A stretch of 64,000 nucleotides of DNA from contig OX465283.1 of NCBI GenBank assembly GCA_949987705.1, forward strand, positions 51,250,953 to 51,314,952. Reading direction: 5' to 3'. Numbering within the stretch: position 1 is the stretch's first letter; the number at the start of each line of letters is the position of its first letter. The notes under the pieces were generated by a model that saw only the letters and a program-made list of their open reading frames with translations, had not been told where the DNA came from and searched no databases. The position numbers and the translations under genes were made by a program. This stretch comes from Thereva unica. Lineage: Eukaryota; Arthropoda; Insecta; Diptera; Therevidae. Of this stretch, positions 9,741-21,600 are shown in pieces.

Positions 9741-11620
9741 TTTCTTCTTTGATCCGTTAGCTGTCAGTCCGAGCAACGGATACGCTACTGTCGTCCCCGC
9801 AACGGATACGCTACTGTCGGTGCCGCTGGGTCTCGAAATCTATTCACGAATCATTTCCATTCTTGCCAGTTTTTGGCGGCGTCTCAAGGTTCGATAACTA
9901 ATAACCGTTGACTCTTTAGATCACCCTCAATATTCTTTAGCCATGTTTTCTTCGGTGCCGATCGACGGTCTCGCCAGAGAAGTTTACGTGGCCAAGCGGT
10001 TATCACCCGTTCGGCAAACATGTCCAAACCACCGTAGTCGACGTTTTTGCATTTCTCTTCGATCAGTGTCTGCTGATCGCATCTTTGTCTAATTGTGTCG
10101 ATTCGAAGGAAATCGCGGAGCGAGGATCTGCCTCAAGCATCGTTCGGTAATGGCGCACTTTTATTTTGATGGAAATATTTGATCGTTTCCATATGCACCA
10201 CTTGAGCGAGACGAACGTTGTTGTTGTCTGGACGATGCGGCTGTGAACGTCGGACGTCGATGCTACTATCGTTTCTTCATTCAATGTTCCCAAATATTTG
10301 ACCATCGAAAGCTGTTCCATTTGGGCTCCATTGAGGTGAACACTGGCCCTCGATCCATCCATTGTGCGCACTTCGGTCTTTTCCGCATTGATTTTTAACC
10401 CGTATGCCTGGGCGCAGCGGGAAATGTCATTTAAGATGTCCGTTGCTTCGTCATCCGTGTCGGCGAACATTAAGTCGGTTACGAAGTTGTTGTCGTCGTA
10501 TTGAACTCCGAGTCGTCCATCGAAGGCCTCACGCATAATCGCGTCGATCACAACGTTGTAAAAAAGTGCTGAAACGACGTCTTCTTGTCGGTCATCTGTT
10601 TGAATTAGCAGCTCCTCGTATAAGCCGCTTCGAATACGAACGCTGCTGGTTGAAACATCGTACGACAGTTGGAGAGGTTGGATGATTTTCAATGGCACAT
10701 GTTCGGTTTCCAAAGCTCTCTACAAGCTGTTCCAATCGATGCAATCGAAAGCGGATTTGAAATCGATGAAAACGACGACAGTTCGTTTGCCGCAACGAAT
10801 TCCATCTTCCATTAGCTGACAGAATGCGAATATTCGATCAATGCACCTTCGCTATGGTCTAAATCCTGCTTTTTCCTTCCGGCTGGTTTGCTCTCAATGT
10901 TTCTGTAACCTCAATTGTATGATTTTTGTAAATACTTTTCTGACGATCGATAGGAGGCTAATACCGCGATAATTCTTGCATCCCTGACTGTCTTCCTTCT
11001 TTAAAATTGGGGCTACGATCGCTTTCTTCCAAACCGAAGGGACACGATCCGAATGCCATATATGTGTTATGAGAATATGAAGTAGTTGTGATTAGAGATA
11101 ACCTCCGGGTTCGATCATCTCGGCGGTTCTTGGTCTATTCCCGGCGAATTTATTGCCGTCTTCACCTCGACAATTGCCGGTTCGGTATCGAGAAATTGGT
11201 TCGTCGGCTGTTCGATAATCAGCGGTTCTGGTGCTGGATCGTGGTTGTACAGCAAGTGGAAGAATTCTCTCCGCGCTCATGTGGAGAAGTCACGAAAGCT
11301 CCATCCAATTTTTTGATGTTGTCGTTTGTGGATATTGTTTTACCGCCTAACCGCCGGATTAACTTGTACAGCGTCCGGTACTCATGTCGGCCGCAACGTT
11401 ATTCCAGTACTCCTCTCGTTCCGATTTCATTTTCTGCCGAACTTCTTTGTTCAACCGTCGGTATTGCTCAAAGTCGGCGTGTTTAATTCGCTTCCGCTAA
11501 TCGACGAGATCCAGACAGTTCTCGACAGCCTCGTTACAGGTTCAGTAAATTCCTTTCGTACAAGAACGTACTGGTTGTCGAAATGCAATATTTAAGGACT
11601 TGCTTCAATCTTTGAGATAT
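9741..11620 (-). mobile_element. RTE-like non-LTR retrotransposon, decayed
   Basis: Read on the minus strand, several frames give an ordered RT: a linker with FEQYRRLNKEVRQKMKSERE (near 11440), VWKKAIVAPILKKEDSQGC and NYRGISLLS (near 11000), RCGKRTVVVFIDFKSAFD for motif A (near 10770), a motif B region near 10560, LMFADTDDEATDIL in place of YADD (near 10470), and GLKINAEKTEVRTM (near 10390). The C-terminal connector, with a WFGHV-type motif, runs to about 9980. The 3' end near 9741 carries AAAGAAGAAG. The same 3' UTR appears alone at 22911-22981. Stops and frameshifts are frequent. Clade is by motif likeness (RTE-like), not by a tree. Confidence 0.82.
10063..10713 (-). pseudogene. RT palm and thumb fragment of the RTE-like element
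   Basis: The longest open piece of the element, 216 residues. It covers the end of the fingers, motif B region (DVVSALFYNVVIDAIMREAF), motif C altered to FADTDD, and GLKINAEKTEVRTMDG. The second catalytic Asp pair is displaced by a Thr (FADTDD), so catalysis is unlikely even if expressed. A neighbouring frame at 10592-10795 carries the motif A segment, so a frameshift separates them. Confidence 0.78.
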
Positions 11621-11649
11621 CCTGGTATTAGCCACGACTAACACATACC

Positions 11650-12490
11650 AATACACCTGATAATAGGCCCCCTATGGCTTCCCTAGACTCTTGGAAACTA
11701 TGTTCAGCCTATACCAAAAAAGGTGAACATAACAACTCCTCTAATTACCGCCCAATATCAATTAATTTTATCTTCTTCAAAATAATCAAGACAAGAATCC
11801 CTGAAAAGCTTATTGAACATCTTGTATATAAACCGATTCTGAACAACAGGCAGTAGAGTAGTAAGACCCAAAAGATTGATTGGAGGCCTTCTAGCGTGCC
11901 TGACGGCGCATCTCAACAAAGTGATGGAGCCTGGTCTGGTTGTTCTAGATATCTCCAATTCCTTTCAAAGAGTATGGCACCGTGTTTATTCTCCAAAATC
12001 CAAGCTGTTGGTATTGTCACTGTTCTAAAGAGTTGGATTGAGAATTTTCTTTCTAGTCGTTCAATCAGGGCATTTGGATGGTCTCGAATCTTAACCCCGC
12101 AACAACTAGGCCGGTGTTCCACAGGGGTCAATTTTATCACCCGCTCTTTTCTTAATATTTTTATATATGATTTGCTCTCAATTCCCTTCGACCCTCCCTT
12201 CACTTGTTCGCCGATGATAGTACTCTGCGTTACTTCTACGTCTTCGACAATATGAGACAAAGAAGTACCAGAACTTGTCTTTTAGATTGGGATCTCATGT
12301 CCAACTCTGCCAGCAACAACATCAAACTGGTTTTCACTACCGTAGACAAATGAGAATCCATCGAACATTGTATTCCTAGCACAAAAACTTCTAGGTATAT
12401 CAAACAGCTACCACAAAGTTGTTTCTTTTGCTCAAATGATATGCTGAAAATTAACCAACTTAACAAAGCTATTTATAAATGAACCAAGGA
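11650..12490 (+). mobile_element. Jockey-like RT fragment, heavily frameshifted
   Basis: Translated pieces in order are SNYRPISINFIFFKIIK (11740-11790), a thin match to GLVVLDIS.SFQRVWH for motif A (about 11935-11975), GVPQGSILSPALFLIFLY for motif B (about 12110-12165) and a weak tail after it. The order and spacing match the jockey-type RT at 58222-60280. No frame runs longer than about 120 residues. Both ends are undefined and no TSD was found. A broken 5'- and 3'-truncated copy. Confidence 0.72.
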
Positions 12491-13133
12491 GATGCGCACT
12501 TTTCCTTGTCGAAGAGTGAGATATAGGATGTAAGTCCTATCCCCAAACATATAACTTCGAATTAAGTTTACTTCTAGAACTGTATTGTGACATGTGCCAT
12601 CACTTGGCTAACTGACAGTATAAAGAGTGCCCCAGAGCTTTACGGGTTTACCTATATGAGTAATCGGTGACAAGATAAGTTATTCAAAACAAGCCGAGGT
12701 ACGCCCGCCCACACTTGATATCATTTTGCAAAATCTTTAAACAAATATCACGAAATGACGAAAGTGTGAAATTGAGCCAGATGGAAATTGAAAAAGAAAA
12801 TATGTGTCACACCACACCAGGAATATGCAACAACTTTAAATGAAATTCGTCTTGCGGCTTAATCCAACGAAGAAAAAGGTGTCAAAATCCACCAAGGGTT
12901 TTTCATCGCTTTTTGTCTGTCACTTTTTCAAACAAAGAATCTTTTATCGATCGGATTAAGTTGTTGTCGATGTCTTCTTGTCTCATCACTTTATTAAAGT
13001 CGAGATAAGGGATTTGCAATATATCGCGAAAAGTGCATGTCATAGAGGATAGCGTTGGAAAACAACTCTTATGGTGGCATTAAGATTAAAGCAAAAAACT
13101 GTTTAAGGCTTAGTTTTTTGTGATAATGTAATA
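12491..13133. other. No gene seen
   Basis: AT-rich stretch with no recognisable frame, paired repeat or RNA motif. Confidence 0.5.
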
Positions 13134-13700
13134 TTAAAGTAGGGATGGGTACATTGAGAAAATACATCGATGTTTTTTTCGATGCAATTCATCGTTGTGT
13201 GGATGATCATTGACGTGTGTTGGTGGTTCTATTGAAGTACTATCATCGTCTTCGTTTATTCTTGGTGCTGGATTCAATAAATTTTGAAAATGTCTCCATC
13301 TCTCTTTTATATTATCCGGTTCTGCTAATAGGTTCCCATCTGTGTCCCTGCAGATATCCGTTCTAGCCTGAAACTTATTACTGATCTGTCGTGTTCCATT
13401 ATAGGCTTGCCTAATTCTCCTTTCGTTGAAGTCTTCCTGTATCTGTAGGATCCTCCTGTTTCGAAACTGTCCCTTCTTCTTTCTGCACAGCTTGTCTTCA
13501 ATTCCTCTATTTAGCTTGAGACTTCCATCCATTCTTCTATTTAGCTTGAGACTTCCATGCTCGTGTGGGCCTTGCGATATACTCGTGGTGACCCTGGCTT
13601 CGTCCTTCTATTGCGCCTCTACAATGCTGATTAAACCAGCCAAGCCCAGCCTAGGGTCTCTTCTGCTGCCTCCTCTGTTTTTCACTTTTTCCCATTTGTT
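13134..13700 (-). pseudogene. RTE-like fragment: linker between endonuclease and RT
   Basis: A 132-residue minus-strand frame (13532 to 13134) reads FNERRIRQAYNGTRQISNKFQARTDICRDTDGNLL followed by IKERWRHFQNLLN. This pattern, a predicted helix followed by DGNLL and ERW..HF..LLN, marks the segment just before the RT fingers in RTE-like elements. Upstream sequence to about 13700 is compatible with the end of the endonuclease in other frames. No RT follows, so both ends are missing. A 30-bp tandem duplication (13501-13560) lies inside and repeats part of the frame. Confidence 0.68.
13501..13560. repeat. 30-bp tandem duplication inside the RTE-like fragment
   Basis: Two adjacent 30-bp units share TTAGCTTGAGACTTCCAT and differ at about two positions. 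The unit is a multiple of three, so the frame on the minus strand is preserved across it. Confidence 0.85.
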
Positions 13701-13725
13701 GTTGAGGTCTAAAATCTAAAATCTC

Positions 13726-13961
13726 TCTGATAAGCTGAAATCTCTGGTAAGTTCCTGCTTGAAGAGCAGTACAATTTTCCCGGGTTTTCTTGTATGAGAA
13801 AGTACAGGCACATAAATTGGGTAAATTGGAAAATAATATTCAATATTTTTTTTTTTGTTAGTTTTAATTTTTTTTTTAATTTTTGATTTCTGAAATTGCG
13901 CCTCCGATAAATTGCGCCCTGTGTAAGTTCACCATTCGCACCTATTATAGCGCCGCCGCTG
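13726..13961 (-). mobile_element. Fragment of the GGCGGCGC hAT-like family
   Basis: Read in reverse complement from 13961 the sequence starts CAGCGGCGGCGCTATAATAG and continues GGTGCGAATGGTG with GGGCGCAATTT motifs, matching the left end of the complete element at 31497. The adjoining part (13737-13855) is shared with 22620-22760, including TCTCTGGTAAGTTCCTGC and TTTTCCCGG. No right end is visible, so the copy is truncated. Confidence 0.75.
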
Positions 13962-14238
13962 AACATATATAGACCACATAAAGGCAATGTATAGGTAGTT
14001 GCATCGAATTAAGAAAAGATAAATGTTAGTGAGTAATATACTGAATAAATAAAAGAAATAACGGGTTTGTTCTCAAAGACAGTTTGGTGAAAATTTTCTT
14101 GGAGTACGGGTCTGTAGCCACGCGCCAGCGGACCGTTCGACCGCGTCGGCGAGACTCCAATGAAGTTGTTGAAGCGGTTAAACGTGAGTGGAACGTCTCT
14201 AAATAAGATTCATTCATTTTTTTATCATTCATTGCGCT

Positions 14239-14290
14239 CCTTTAATCCCTCATGGGACATAGGGCGGAAACAGTTGCCCTCCAGCGGACT
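14239..14290 (-). repeat. Solo RTE-like 3' end, 52 bp
   Basis: The reverse complement of this segment matches the 3' end at about 23855-23912: GGAGGGCAACTGTTTCCGCC, CTATGTC, then ATGAGGGATTAAAGGAGCG. It is an extremely 5'-truncated insertion of the element represented by 23440-23925. Confidence 0.82.
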
Positions 14291-14359
14291 CTAAATAAGA
14301 TTACAAAGCAAGAACGTCATCTCTTCCCATACAAAGCGCAACTTACTCAATAATTGTTG

Positions 14360-14643
14360 CGAATGGACAAGCTGCGTCGCTTGCAATATGGAAATGCTGT
14401 CGCAGGATTGATCAATGTCGAGTCAGATTTTTGGGACAACATTTTGATTCTCATGTTACACTCTCTGGCGGAGTCAATAAACAAAACTTTCGAATTTGGG
14501 GAATAGAGAACACACACGACATTCACGAAACACCACTGCACGACGATAAAACCACTGTTTGGGCCAGAGTGTACTCAAAAGCCATGATCGGACTATTTTT
14601 CTTCAAAGTTCGAAAACCCCTCGACGACGCACGCTATAGTTAG
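14360..14643 (+). pseudogene. Tc1/mariner-type transposase fragment, catalytic core
   Basis: The frame 14431-14643 reads SHVTLSGGVNKQNFRIWGIE, then IHETPLHDDKTTVWARVYSKAMIGLFFF. This follows the first catalytic Asp region of an insect Tc1/mariner-type transposase that resembles (D/E)AHFxLxGxVNKQNxRxW. The segment before it, in another frame (about 14370-14430), reads KLRRLQYGNAV and DFWDNIL. A frameshift therefore separates the two and the DEAHF-type motif is damaged. The other catalytic residues are not present. Three further fragments of similar transposases lie at 29113-29637, 36300-36590 and 38116-38430. Inactive. Confidence 0.75.
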
Positions 14644-14896
14644 AAATTGGTGTACTTCGTGTGTCCGAAAACGCTTGAACCTGACGAACCTTTTTTCAAC
14701 GGCGCACCTTACATCGTAGCCACTACAATGAAGCTCTTGCAAAAGTAAAGTTTATGCAAGCAAGTACAGCTGCAGAAAACAGCTGTTTTTGCATGTCGAA
14801 TGGATGTCATTCAATCGACATTGTATTCAAAAACTGATTTGAAATAAATGGTAGAAAATATCCTTAATAAATCTTGCTCATTTGTCAAAATCGCAT

Positions 14897-14948
14897 GAAA
14901 AATGTCGGAGTTATTCAATATTGAAATACCGAAGGTCTAGATGGCGCA
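14897..14948. repeat. Dispersed 52-bp repeat, copy 1
   Basis: Similar to 30675-30726, with a 28-bp identical core that begins TTGAAATACCGAAGGTCTAG. In both places it adjoins another repeat (the hairpin at 15007 here, the tandem array region at 30491-30674 there). Element class unknown. Confidence 0.8.
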
Positions 14949-15006
14949 CCCCATCTAGTATGCAAATTTACCTATATTATTGGAGGGACCCCATGGGTTT
15001 TTTATA

Positions 15007-15142
15007 TGTGACGCGATCCGAGAAAAGGGACCTACTATCCAAAAAGAAAACTTTACAGAAGAAGCGATTGAAAGAAAGACGGAGGAGAGCGCCGAAAATC
15101 GAATTTTTGGACAGTAGGTCCCTTTTCTCGGATCGCGTCACA
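15007..15142. mobile_element. 136-bp hairpin MITE with TATA flanks
   Basis: Including the flanks, arms 15003-15045 and 15104-15146 are reverse complements over 43 bp with one mismatch. They start TATATGTGACGCGATCCGAG and end with TCCAAAAA. The loop is 58 bp. TATA flanks the TGTGACGCG...CGCGTCACA ends on both sides, as expected for TA-targeting (Tc1/mariner-like) insertion. No coding capacity. The low divergence of the arms suggests a recent copy or arm correction. It could instead be an internal hairpin of the hAT-like end at 15150-15188. Confidence 0.8.
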
Positions 15143-15149
15143 TATAACA

Positions 15150-15188
15150 ACAAGGAGGGCCGCAGTATCAGAAAGTTTGGAAACCACT
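15150..15188. mobile_element. hAT-like right end, partial
   Basis: Read in reverse complement from 15188 the sequence begins CAGTGGTTTCCAAACTTTCT and continues into a CTGCGGCCCTCC segment, a pattern common at hAT termini. I found no matching left end and no second copy of the following CTTTAAAG, so this is an end resemblance only. Confidence 0.4.
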
Positions 15189-15196
15189 GCTTTAAA

Positions 15197-17309
15197 GCCA
15201 TTTAATTCCTGTTTTATTGTAAGCGTTAGAGCTTAACACCTGGCGCCGACATTCGGAAACATCACATCACCCTCATCATCATCTCAAAGATCTTCAGCAA
15301 ACTACTAAAACCTTTATTTTTTCCAAGAAAAGCCCATTTCTTATGGGTTCATAAACATGCAGGTGACACATTTGTGTTGATCCGATTGTGTCGTAACTTT
15401 GCCTGCTATTGTGTTTGTTCCTTGACCTTTGAAATATATTTATAATAAGTGTTTTAAACAAAATTTTACCAAATTTTTATTACAATGAAATAACATTGTT
15501 TTTTTTTTCCTTTTCTTTCCAGAATAAGGTAAGCGGATCACAGACAATTACATAGCAAAATTCATCGACAATAACCGTGAGTGCAAAAAGTTTACTTACT
15601 TAACCCTATTTTAATTTTGCTGGTGAAATAGCATAAAAGAAAAAGTTGATGAACACTTGCTACCCGCAGTTAACTCCGACAGTGGTTACGGCTACACATT
15701 CAGCAAAACACACGTACAGAGCGTACTCGGGGAAAATTGTTCAAATATCAATTTTCAACATCATCCAATTTTCCATTTACGAAAGAGAAGAAGAAATACC
15801 AGGAATGCTTTATCCGCATTCCCTGGACCGTAATCTCTTTGTACAAGAGAACACACCCGCCTACTTGTCCAGGGGTTGAATTTCTTATGGAGAGAAGGAA
15901 ACGCCCGAGAATTTCAGATATTTCCCGAAACACGCTTAAAGGGGAGCCCCAAGGATCCCCCCTATTTGCAAAACATATCAAGAACGAAACGAAGTCATGT
16001 CACGCCCCACAAACATTTCTTCTGCATCTTCTTCTTCGTGCCTTTCTTCTTCTTCATCGTCATCATCATCTTATTCTTGATGCCTTGTGCCGCCTTATGG
16101 TATTTTTTTTTTTTTTCGAAAAGGAATCTTTACCCATATTCTTGTCAGGACTCTCAAGGATACTCTGCCTTGGCCTAACACCAAAAATATGCATGAAGGT
16201 GTTCACGGCTTGCACAGGATACAAGGATGTGGGAACGATGATAGTTAGTTATGTTGACAGAGAGGAGCATAAGATCCTGGCCAAGAGGATCCTTATTTTC
16301 TGCTTAGGTTGTAAACACATGAAAAATTTACATCGAGCTTTCAAGTTGATTGTGAATTGTTGGTCGGTATATAGCTTATATAGAGAACGAGGGGACCGCC
16401 TAAAAATAGCTCCGTTGCAAGTGATGCTGCCCGTGCATTTATCACACGGGAATTATATTTGAGTGGGGATATATAATATGATTTGCGGATTATACATCGA
16501 TGCAGGATGTGAGGATGACTCTTCCACGTATTCGCGCGCAAGCATAAGGAGATTCCTTCGGTGTTAATTTAAGCGCGAAACGTCTCACCGGGTGCGGGTG
16601 TATTATCATCTCGCATTCATGAGGAATGCTGAAAGGGTTGAAACTGTTTCAATGGAATTATTTTAATTTCGGGCGCAGATGTAACTGAGAGAGAGAGTGC
16701 GAGACTTACAGAAATTTGGGAATGTTTTTCGGGGTCGAATCCTTTTTTTCTGTGTGGGTGGGTAGAGAGTGGGAAACAGGGATCACATATGTCTTTAAAT
16801 TTTCTTTCGCAAGCTTTTAAGGTAGAGTTAAGTAGTCGCCTTGAAACTTGATGATTCTCATTCTTTAGAAGGCTTTTGTGAAAGTTCAAATTTAGAACTA
16901 AGTTTTTTCACTAATTATTTTTAAAGCGAATTTGACTTCTTTTAAGAGAGCAAACTATGCTATGAATACCTTCTATGTTGTTTTGAATTCAAGTACAACG
17001 ATATTTCTTGTAAGTTTACAATCTAATTAATAATAGCAGAGCAAACTTTCTAATCAATACAAGAAATATTTGAAGATGAGTGGATATGTTTTTTAGAACA
17101 CGTTCCCCTTGCATATTTTTTAAAATAGATCCGCATAGGATTTCTGATCCATTTCTGATAATTACTTTGGAAATACATAGAACGTCCAGACTAGATCGCT
17201 GTGCTATAATCGTTGTATCGCAGTAATGGATGACAAAAAATTTCCAACTTCTTGATGCTAGCTTGTAGAGTGGTAAGCTCCTTCCAATATTTTTATGAAT
17301 ATATGGTAT
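15197..17309. other. No gene supported
   Basis: Open frames such as 15737-16462 (241 residues) are low-complexity or lack motifs I know. A CTTCTTCTT-rich tract lies near 16018-16060. A splice-acceptor and donor pair at about 15505-15535 is described in the findings. No transposon ends were found. Confidence 0.45.
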
Positions 17310-18034
17310 TTATTTATTTATTTATTTATTTACTGGTCTACAGAGTAAATCTCCAACAGACAGAATGCAAAAATTAATAATAAAAATTAAAATACATAAA
17401 AAATATAAGTTAGAAAGAATAAGATTATAAAGACAAATTAATTTAAAGCAAACGACAAGCTAGGAATGAATATAGTAGGTATAAAATTTCTAACAATACA
17501 ATAATTTTACCTACTAAGATGACGTAAGTCCGACTTGAATGCTATTCTCTCAGCAGATAAATCAATCACGCCATAAATTTCATTAAATAGGCGAGAGCAA
17601 TACGTTATTGGTTCATGCTGGCCAAAAACGGTCCTATGCGGAGGAACAAACAATAGAGGCCTAGATCTCAAGGATATGCCAGGCGCATAAATGTTAAATA
17701 GAGTAAGTAATGAAGCAGATTTAATACGAAAACATAACACATCTCTGACAAACATAATACAGGCAATGTTTCGCCTAGTCTCTAACTTCTGCAGTCCTAG
17801 AAGCAAGCATCTGGAATTGTAAGAGGGCATACTATTATGCCAATTGATCTTACGAAGAGAAAACCGAGTAATGGACTTCTGAACGGATTCAATCCGAGAA
17901 CGGTGGAGAGAGGTATAAGGATTCAACACAACAGATGCGTATTCTAAGTGAGACCGAACAAGGGACATGTAAAGGACTTTTAATGTAAATGGGTCCCGAA
18001 AGTCAGCAGAATTTCGCTTTATGAAACCCAGCAT
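17310..18034 (-). mobile_element. Jockey-type retrotransposon 3' end
   Basis: The minus-strand frame 18034-17507 (175 residues) is the C-terminal part of a jockey/CR1-type RT polyprotein: LGFIKRNSADF, LYMSLVRSHLEYASVV, then SRIESVQKSITRFSLRKI and a basic C-terminus. The frame stays open over its full length, so this part is young or fortunate. It begins after the RT palm, hence a 5' truncation. The 3' UTR extends to a TAAA-type tail, seen on the plus strand as repeated TTTA units near 17310-17330. I found no TSD. A similar C-terminal part occurs at 50219-50463. Confidence 0.83.
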
Positions 18035-18673
18035 TCTAAAAGCTTTGGAGCATGCAAAGTCAACCTGGCAAGATGATGGTATGATGTGTCATAAAAGACA
18101 GGACTTCTGCGGAGTGAGTTTAGCTAATTCCCCTGTCTCTTTGGGATGCAATTTTTCTGGGCCTTGTAGTGTTCATCTGTATGTTTTCGTTTTGGTAAGC
18201 AGACTTATATCGTATCAAGGATGAGCAGTTAGGAGTAGGGCTATCTTTAGTATTCCAACTATAATTGATTGGCGCGATCCGTCTTTGTTTTAGCTTTCAC
18301 ATCTTACTTCTACTTTTTTTTAAATTCCAAAAAAAATATAAATATAGATTTTTAATTAAATTGGAATACCATTTTGACTTGTATAGGTTATCAGACGTTC
18401 AATAAATCCTCTGTTGGACTACCAGGAAACACCTATGAAAATATAAACTAGGGTGTCCAAGAAATGGTTATATTGTACGGTTGTCTACAAGTCGCGTATG
18501 AGTGCATATGATCTTGTTTGTATGTTTTAAATCTTGTATTGTATATAATCGCATAATCTACAAACTGTAAAAACTTTTTTATGATAAAACTTACGGTTTT
18601 TTTAATTATAAACCGCGAAACAATGCGGAATTCGAAAAAACAGTGAACACAACTTATAACTTTGCTCTTTTGA
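18035..18673. other. No gene seen
   Basis: AT-rich sequence with no supported frame. Its last bases include the left TSD of the following element. Confidence 0.5.
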
Positions 18674-18686
18674 TACTGTAAAATCA
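18674..18686. repeat. Left 13-bp TSD of the RNase H element
   Basis: TACTGTAAAATCA, identical to 21959-21971. Confidence 0.87.
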
Positions 18687-18687
18687 T

Positions 18688-21600
18688 AATGATAGAGGGG
18701 AAGTTATTTTTAACTACCTACTGAGCACCAACCTTGCTATTTGTAACAAAGGTAATGACCCCACCTTTATTACCAAGAACAGAAAGGAAGTTCTGGACAT
18801 CACCCTTGTCTCGGACTGCCACTCCGACCGAATAGTGGTCTGGAAGGTTTTGAAGGAACACTCCTTTTCAGATCATAGATTTATAGAGTTCCAACTGCAG
18901 GACTCGAGCCCAGCCACCCCTTCCAAAATAAAAAACCTCCAAAGGACAAATTGGGGCTACTATACTAGGCTTATCGCAAAAAACCTTGCTCCCAGGCCTC
19001 CCTTTATTCCCAAAAACCGGGAACAACTCGACAGCATTGTGGACATTTTCACGAAACAATGCACTTACGCCATTAATAAAGCTTGTCCGAACAGGCCACA
19101 TAAAGAGGCTTCCAAACCCCCATGGTGGTCTCGCGAACTTGAGACACTCCGAAAAGAGTGCAGAAAGGAATTTAATTCAGCGAGACGCAGCAACAGCGAA
19201 ACCGCCTGGGGCTGCTATAAGTCAAAGCTGAATAGATACAAAACGGCAATAAGGAAGGCCAAACGTACCTCCTCGGCTACCTTTTGCAGTAATATAGAGT
19301 CCACATCGGAGACCTCAAGACTGCGTAAATTATTAACTAAATCGCCAACAATGCTTAGTTATTTACGCAAGGAAGACGGCGATTGGACCGACTCAAGCAG
19401 GGAATCCCTGAAACTACTTATGGACACCCACTTCCCGAGTAGTACTACAGTTGATACAACTATCACGATCAACTCTTCAGCCTCACAACAGCTGACCAGA
19501 TCTATCATAAGTAGAGCAAAAATAAAATGGACTGTAAACACCTTCCAGCCCTACAAATCACCAGGCCCTGACGGCATAGTGCCGGCACAACTGCAGCACA
19601 CTCTTAGTTATATTATGCCCTTGTTACAAACCATGTTTACCGGGTGCCTCCAAAATAACTGCATTCCCTCTAGTTGGAAAGAGGTTAAAGTAGTTTTTAT
19701 ACCCAAGGCAGGAAAAGCCTCCCACGTAACACCCAAAGACTTCAGGCCAATCAGCCGATCATCCTTTCTATTAAAGACTCTGGAGAGGCTAATCGAAATA
19801 TATCTGAGGTAGACCATATTGACCTCGGAACTCTCTAGCGCACAACACGCCTATACAAAGGGCAAATCTACTGATACTGCTCTTCACTCACTGGTCTCAA
19901 CCATTGAAAAATCCCTCGAGGTTAAGGAATATACATTAGTAGCATTTCTTGACATTGAAGGAGCATTTAACAATGTTTTGCCGAATGCCATTACCCTGGC
20001 CTTGACAGAACATGGGATCGAGACATCGTTGGTGTCTCTTATCCACCAAATGCTTACTGGCAGGATGGTGAGCTCGATCTTGGGCGATAGCTCGGCCCGA
20101 AAGGCCGTAAATAGAGGCACTCCGCAAGGAGGAGTACTCTCCCCGCTGCTATGGGTCGTAACTATGAACCAGCTGTTGCGACGCATGCAGGCAGAGGGAC
20201 ATGACGTCCTGGCGTACGCAGATGATGTTGTTATCATCAAAAAAGGAAAATTTCCTCAAGTCCTCTGTGATCTCATGGAGGCAGCGCTACAAACCCTCTC
20301 AAGCTGGACTGCTACCCGCGGACTCAGCGTTAACCCAGTAAAAACGGAGCTGGTCCTCTTCACAAGGAGGTACAAGACCTCTCCGTTAACACCCCCCCGG
20401 CTTAACAAAGTTAGGCTCAAAATTAACAACAGTGCCAAATATCTGGGAGTAATCCTGGACAAGAAACTCCTCTGGCATGAAAACACAGAAGAGCGCATTA
20501 AGAAAGCAAACATCGCGCTTTTCGCCTGCAAAAAATCCATTGGTAAGAAATGGGGCTTCTCCCCTTACATTGTGCGATGGATCTACACAGCTATCGTCCG
20601 CCCAATTCTCCTTTACGGGGCTTTAGTGTGGTGGCCAACTCTGAGTAAATCCACCGTGTTAAACAAATTACAGAGAGTACAAAGATGTGCGGAGTTATGC
20701 ATAACAGGAGCACTTCGCTCCACTCCTACAGAGGCCTTAAATGTTATGTTATACCTCCCTCCTTTAAATCTCGTGGCAAGGGAAAGCGCAACCATCGCAG
20801 CCCTTAGAATAAAAGAATCCGGTTTCTGGACTGGAATCAGGGGAGAGCACACGAAGGTACTGAACTCAGTTACTATCCCCACAAAAACCGACTTCTGCAT
20901 TCCCGAAATTACCTTCACGAGGAACTACGGAGTCCACATCCCTTCACGTCGTGAATGGATAAATAGACCACATAGGTTTCAGGATGCCATAAACGTTTTT
21001 ACTGATGGCTCTAAGCTCGAGGGTCGAGTGGGAGGAGGAGTATTTTCCCCAGAACTTGGGATTGAAATCTCCTTCCGACTTCCCGATCACTGCAGTGTAT
21101 ATCAAGCGGAGATTCTAGCCATACAAGAAGCTGTTCTGCAAATTAACCAGCAAGGCGATGGAAACCGGACTGTCTACATCTTCTCAGATAGTCAGGCAGC
21201 TCTGAAAGCCCTGCGCTCCTGCACAAACAGCTCTAGAACTACCTCTGAATGTCGCAGATCTCTTAACGAGATGGCTCAGCAGTTCAGGACCCTCCTCGTT
21301 TGGGTGCCCGGTCACCGAAATATAGAGGGAAATTGTAAAGCTGACGAACTGGCTAGGAGAGGCACGACCGCTACTCTCCTTCCAGAAAAGGAAAGAGTTG
21401 GTATGCCTTGGGCCTCCTTTAAACTCCGATGCAAGCAACACACAATCACACAAGCGAAAAAGCATTGGAGGGATCTTAATAAATGCACTTTGGCCAAATT
21501 AACCTGGCCCTCCTATGATCTCAGGCGAACTACCTTATTACTGAGCCTTGGGAGACAAGAACTCTCAGTTATAGTGGGAGTCTTAACCGGACACTGTCAG

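Noticed and set aside
15737..16462. 241-residue open frame
   Set aside because: Includes low-complexity Phe/His runs from TTC-rich DNA, with no motif; overlapping frames in other phases look equally good.
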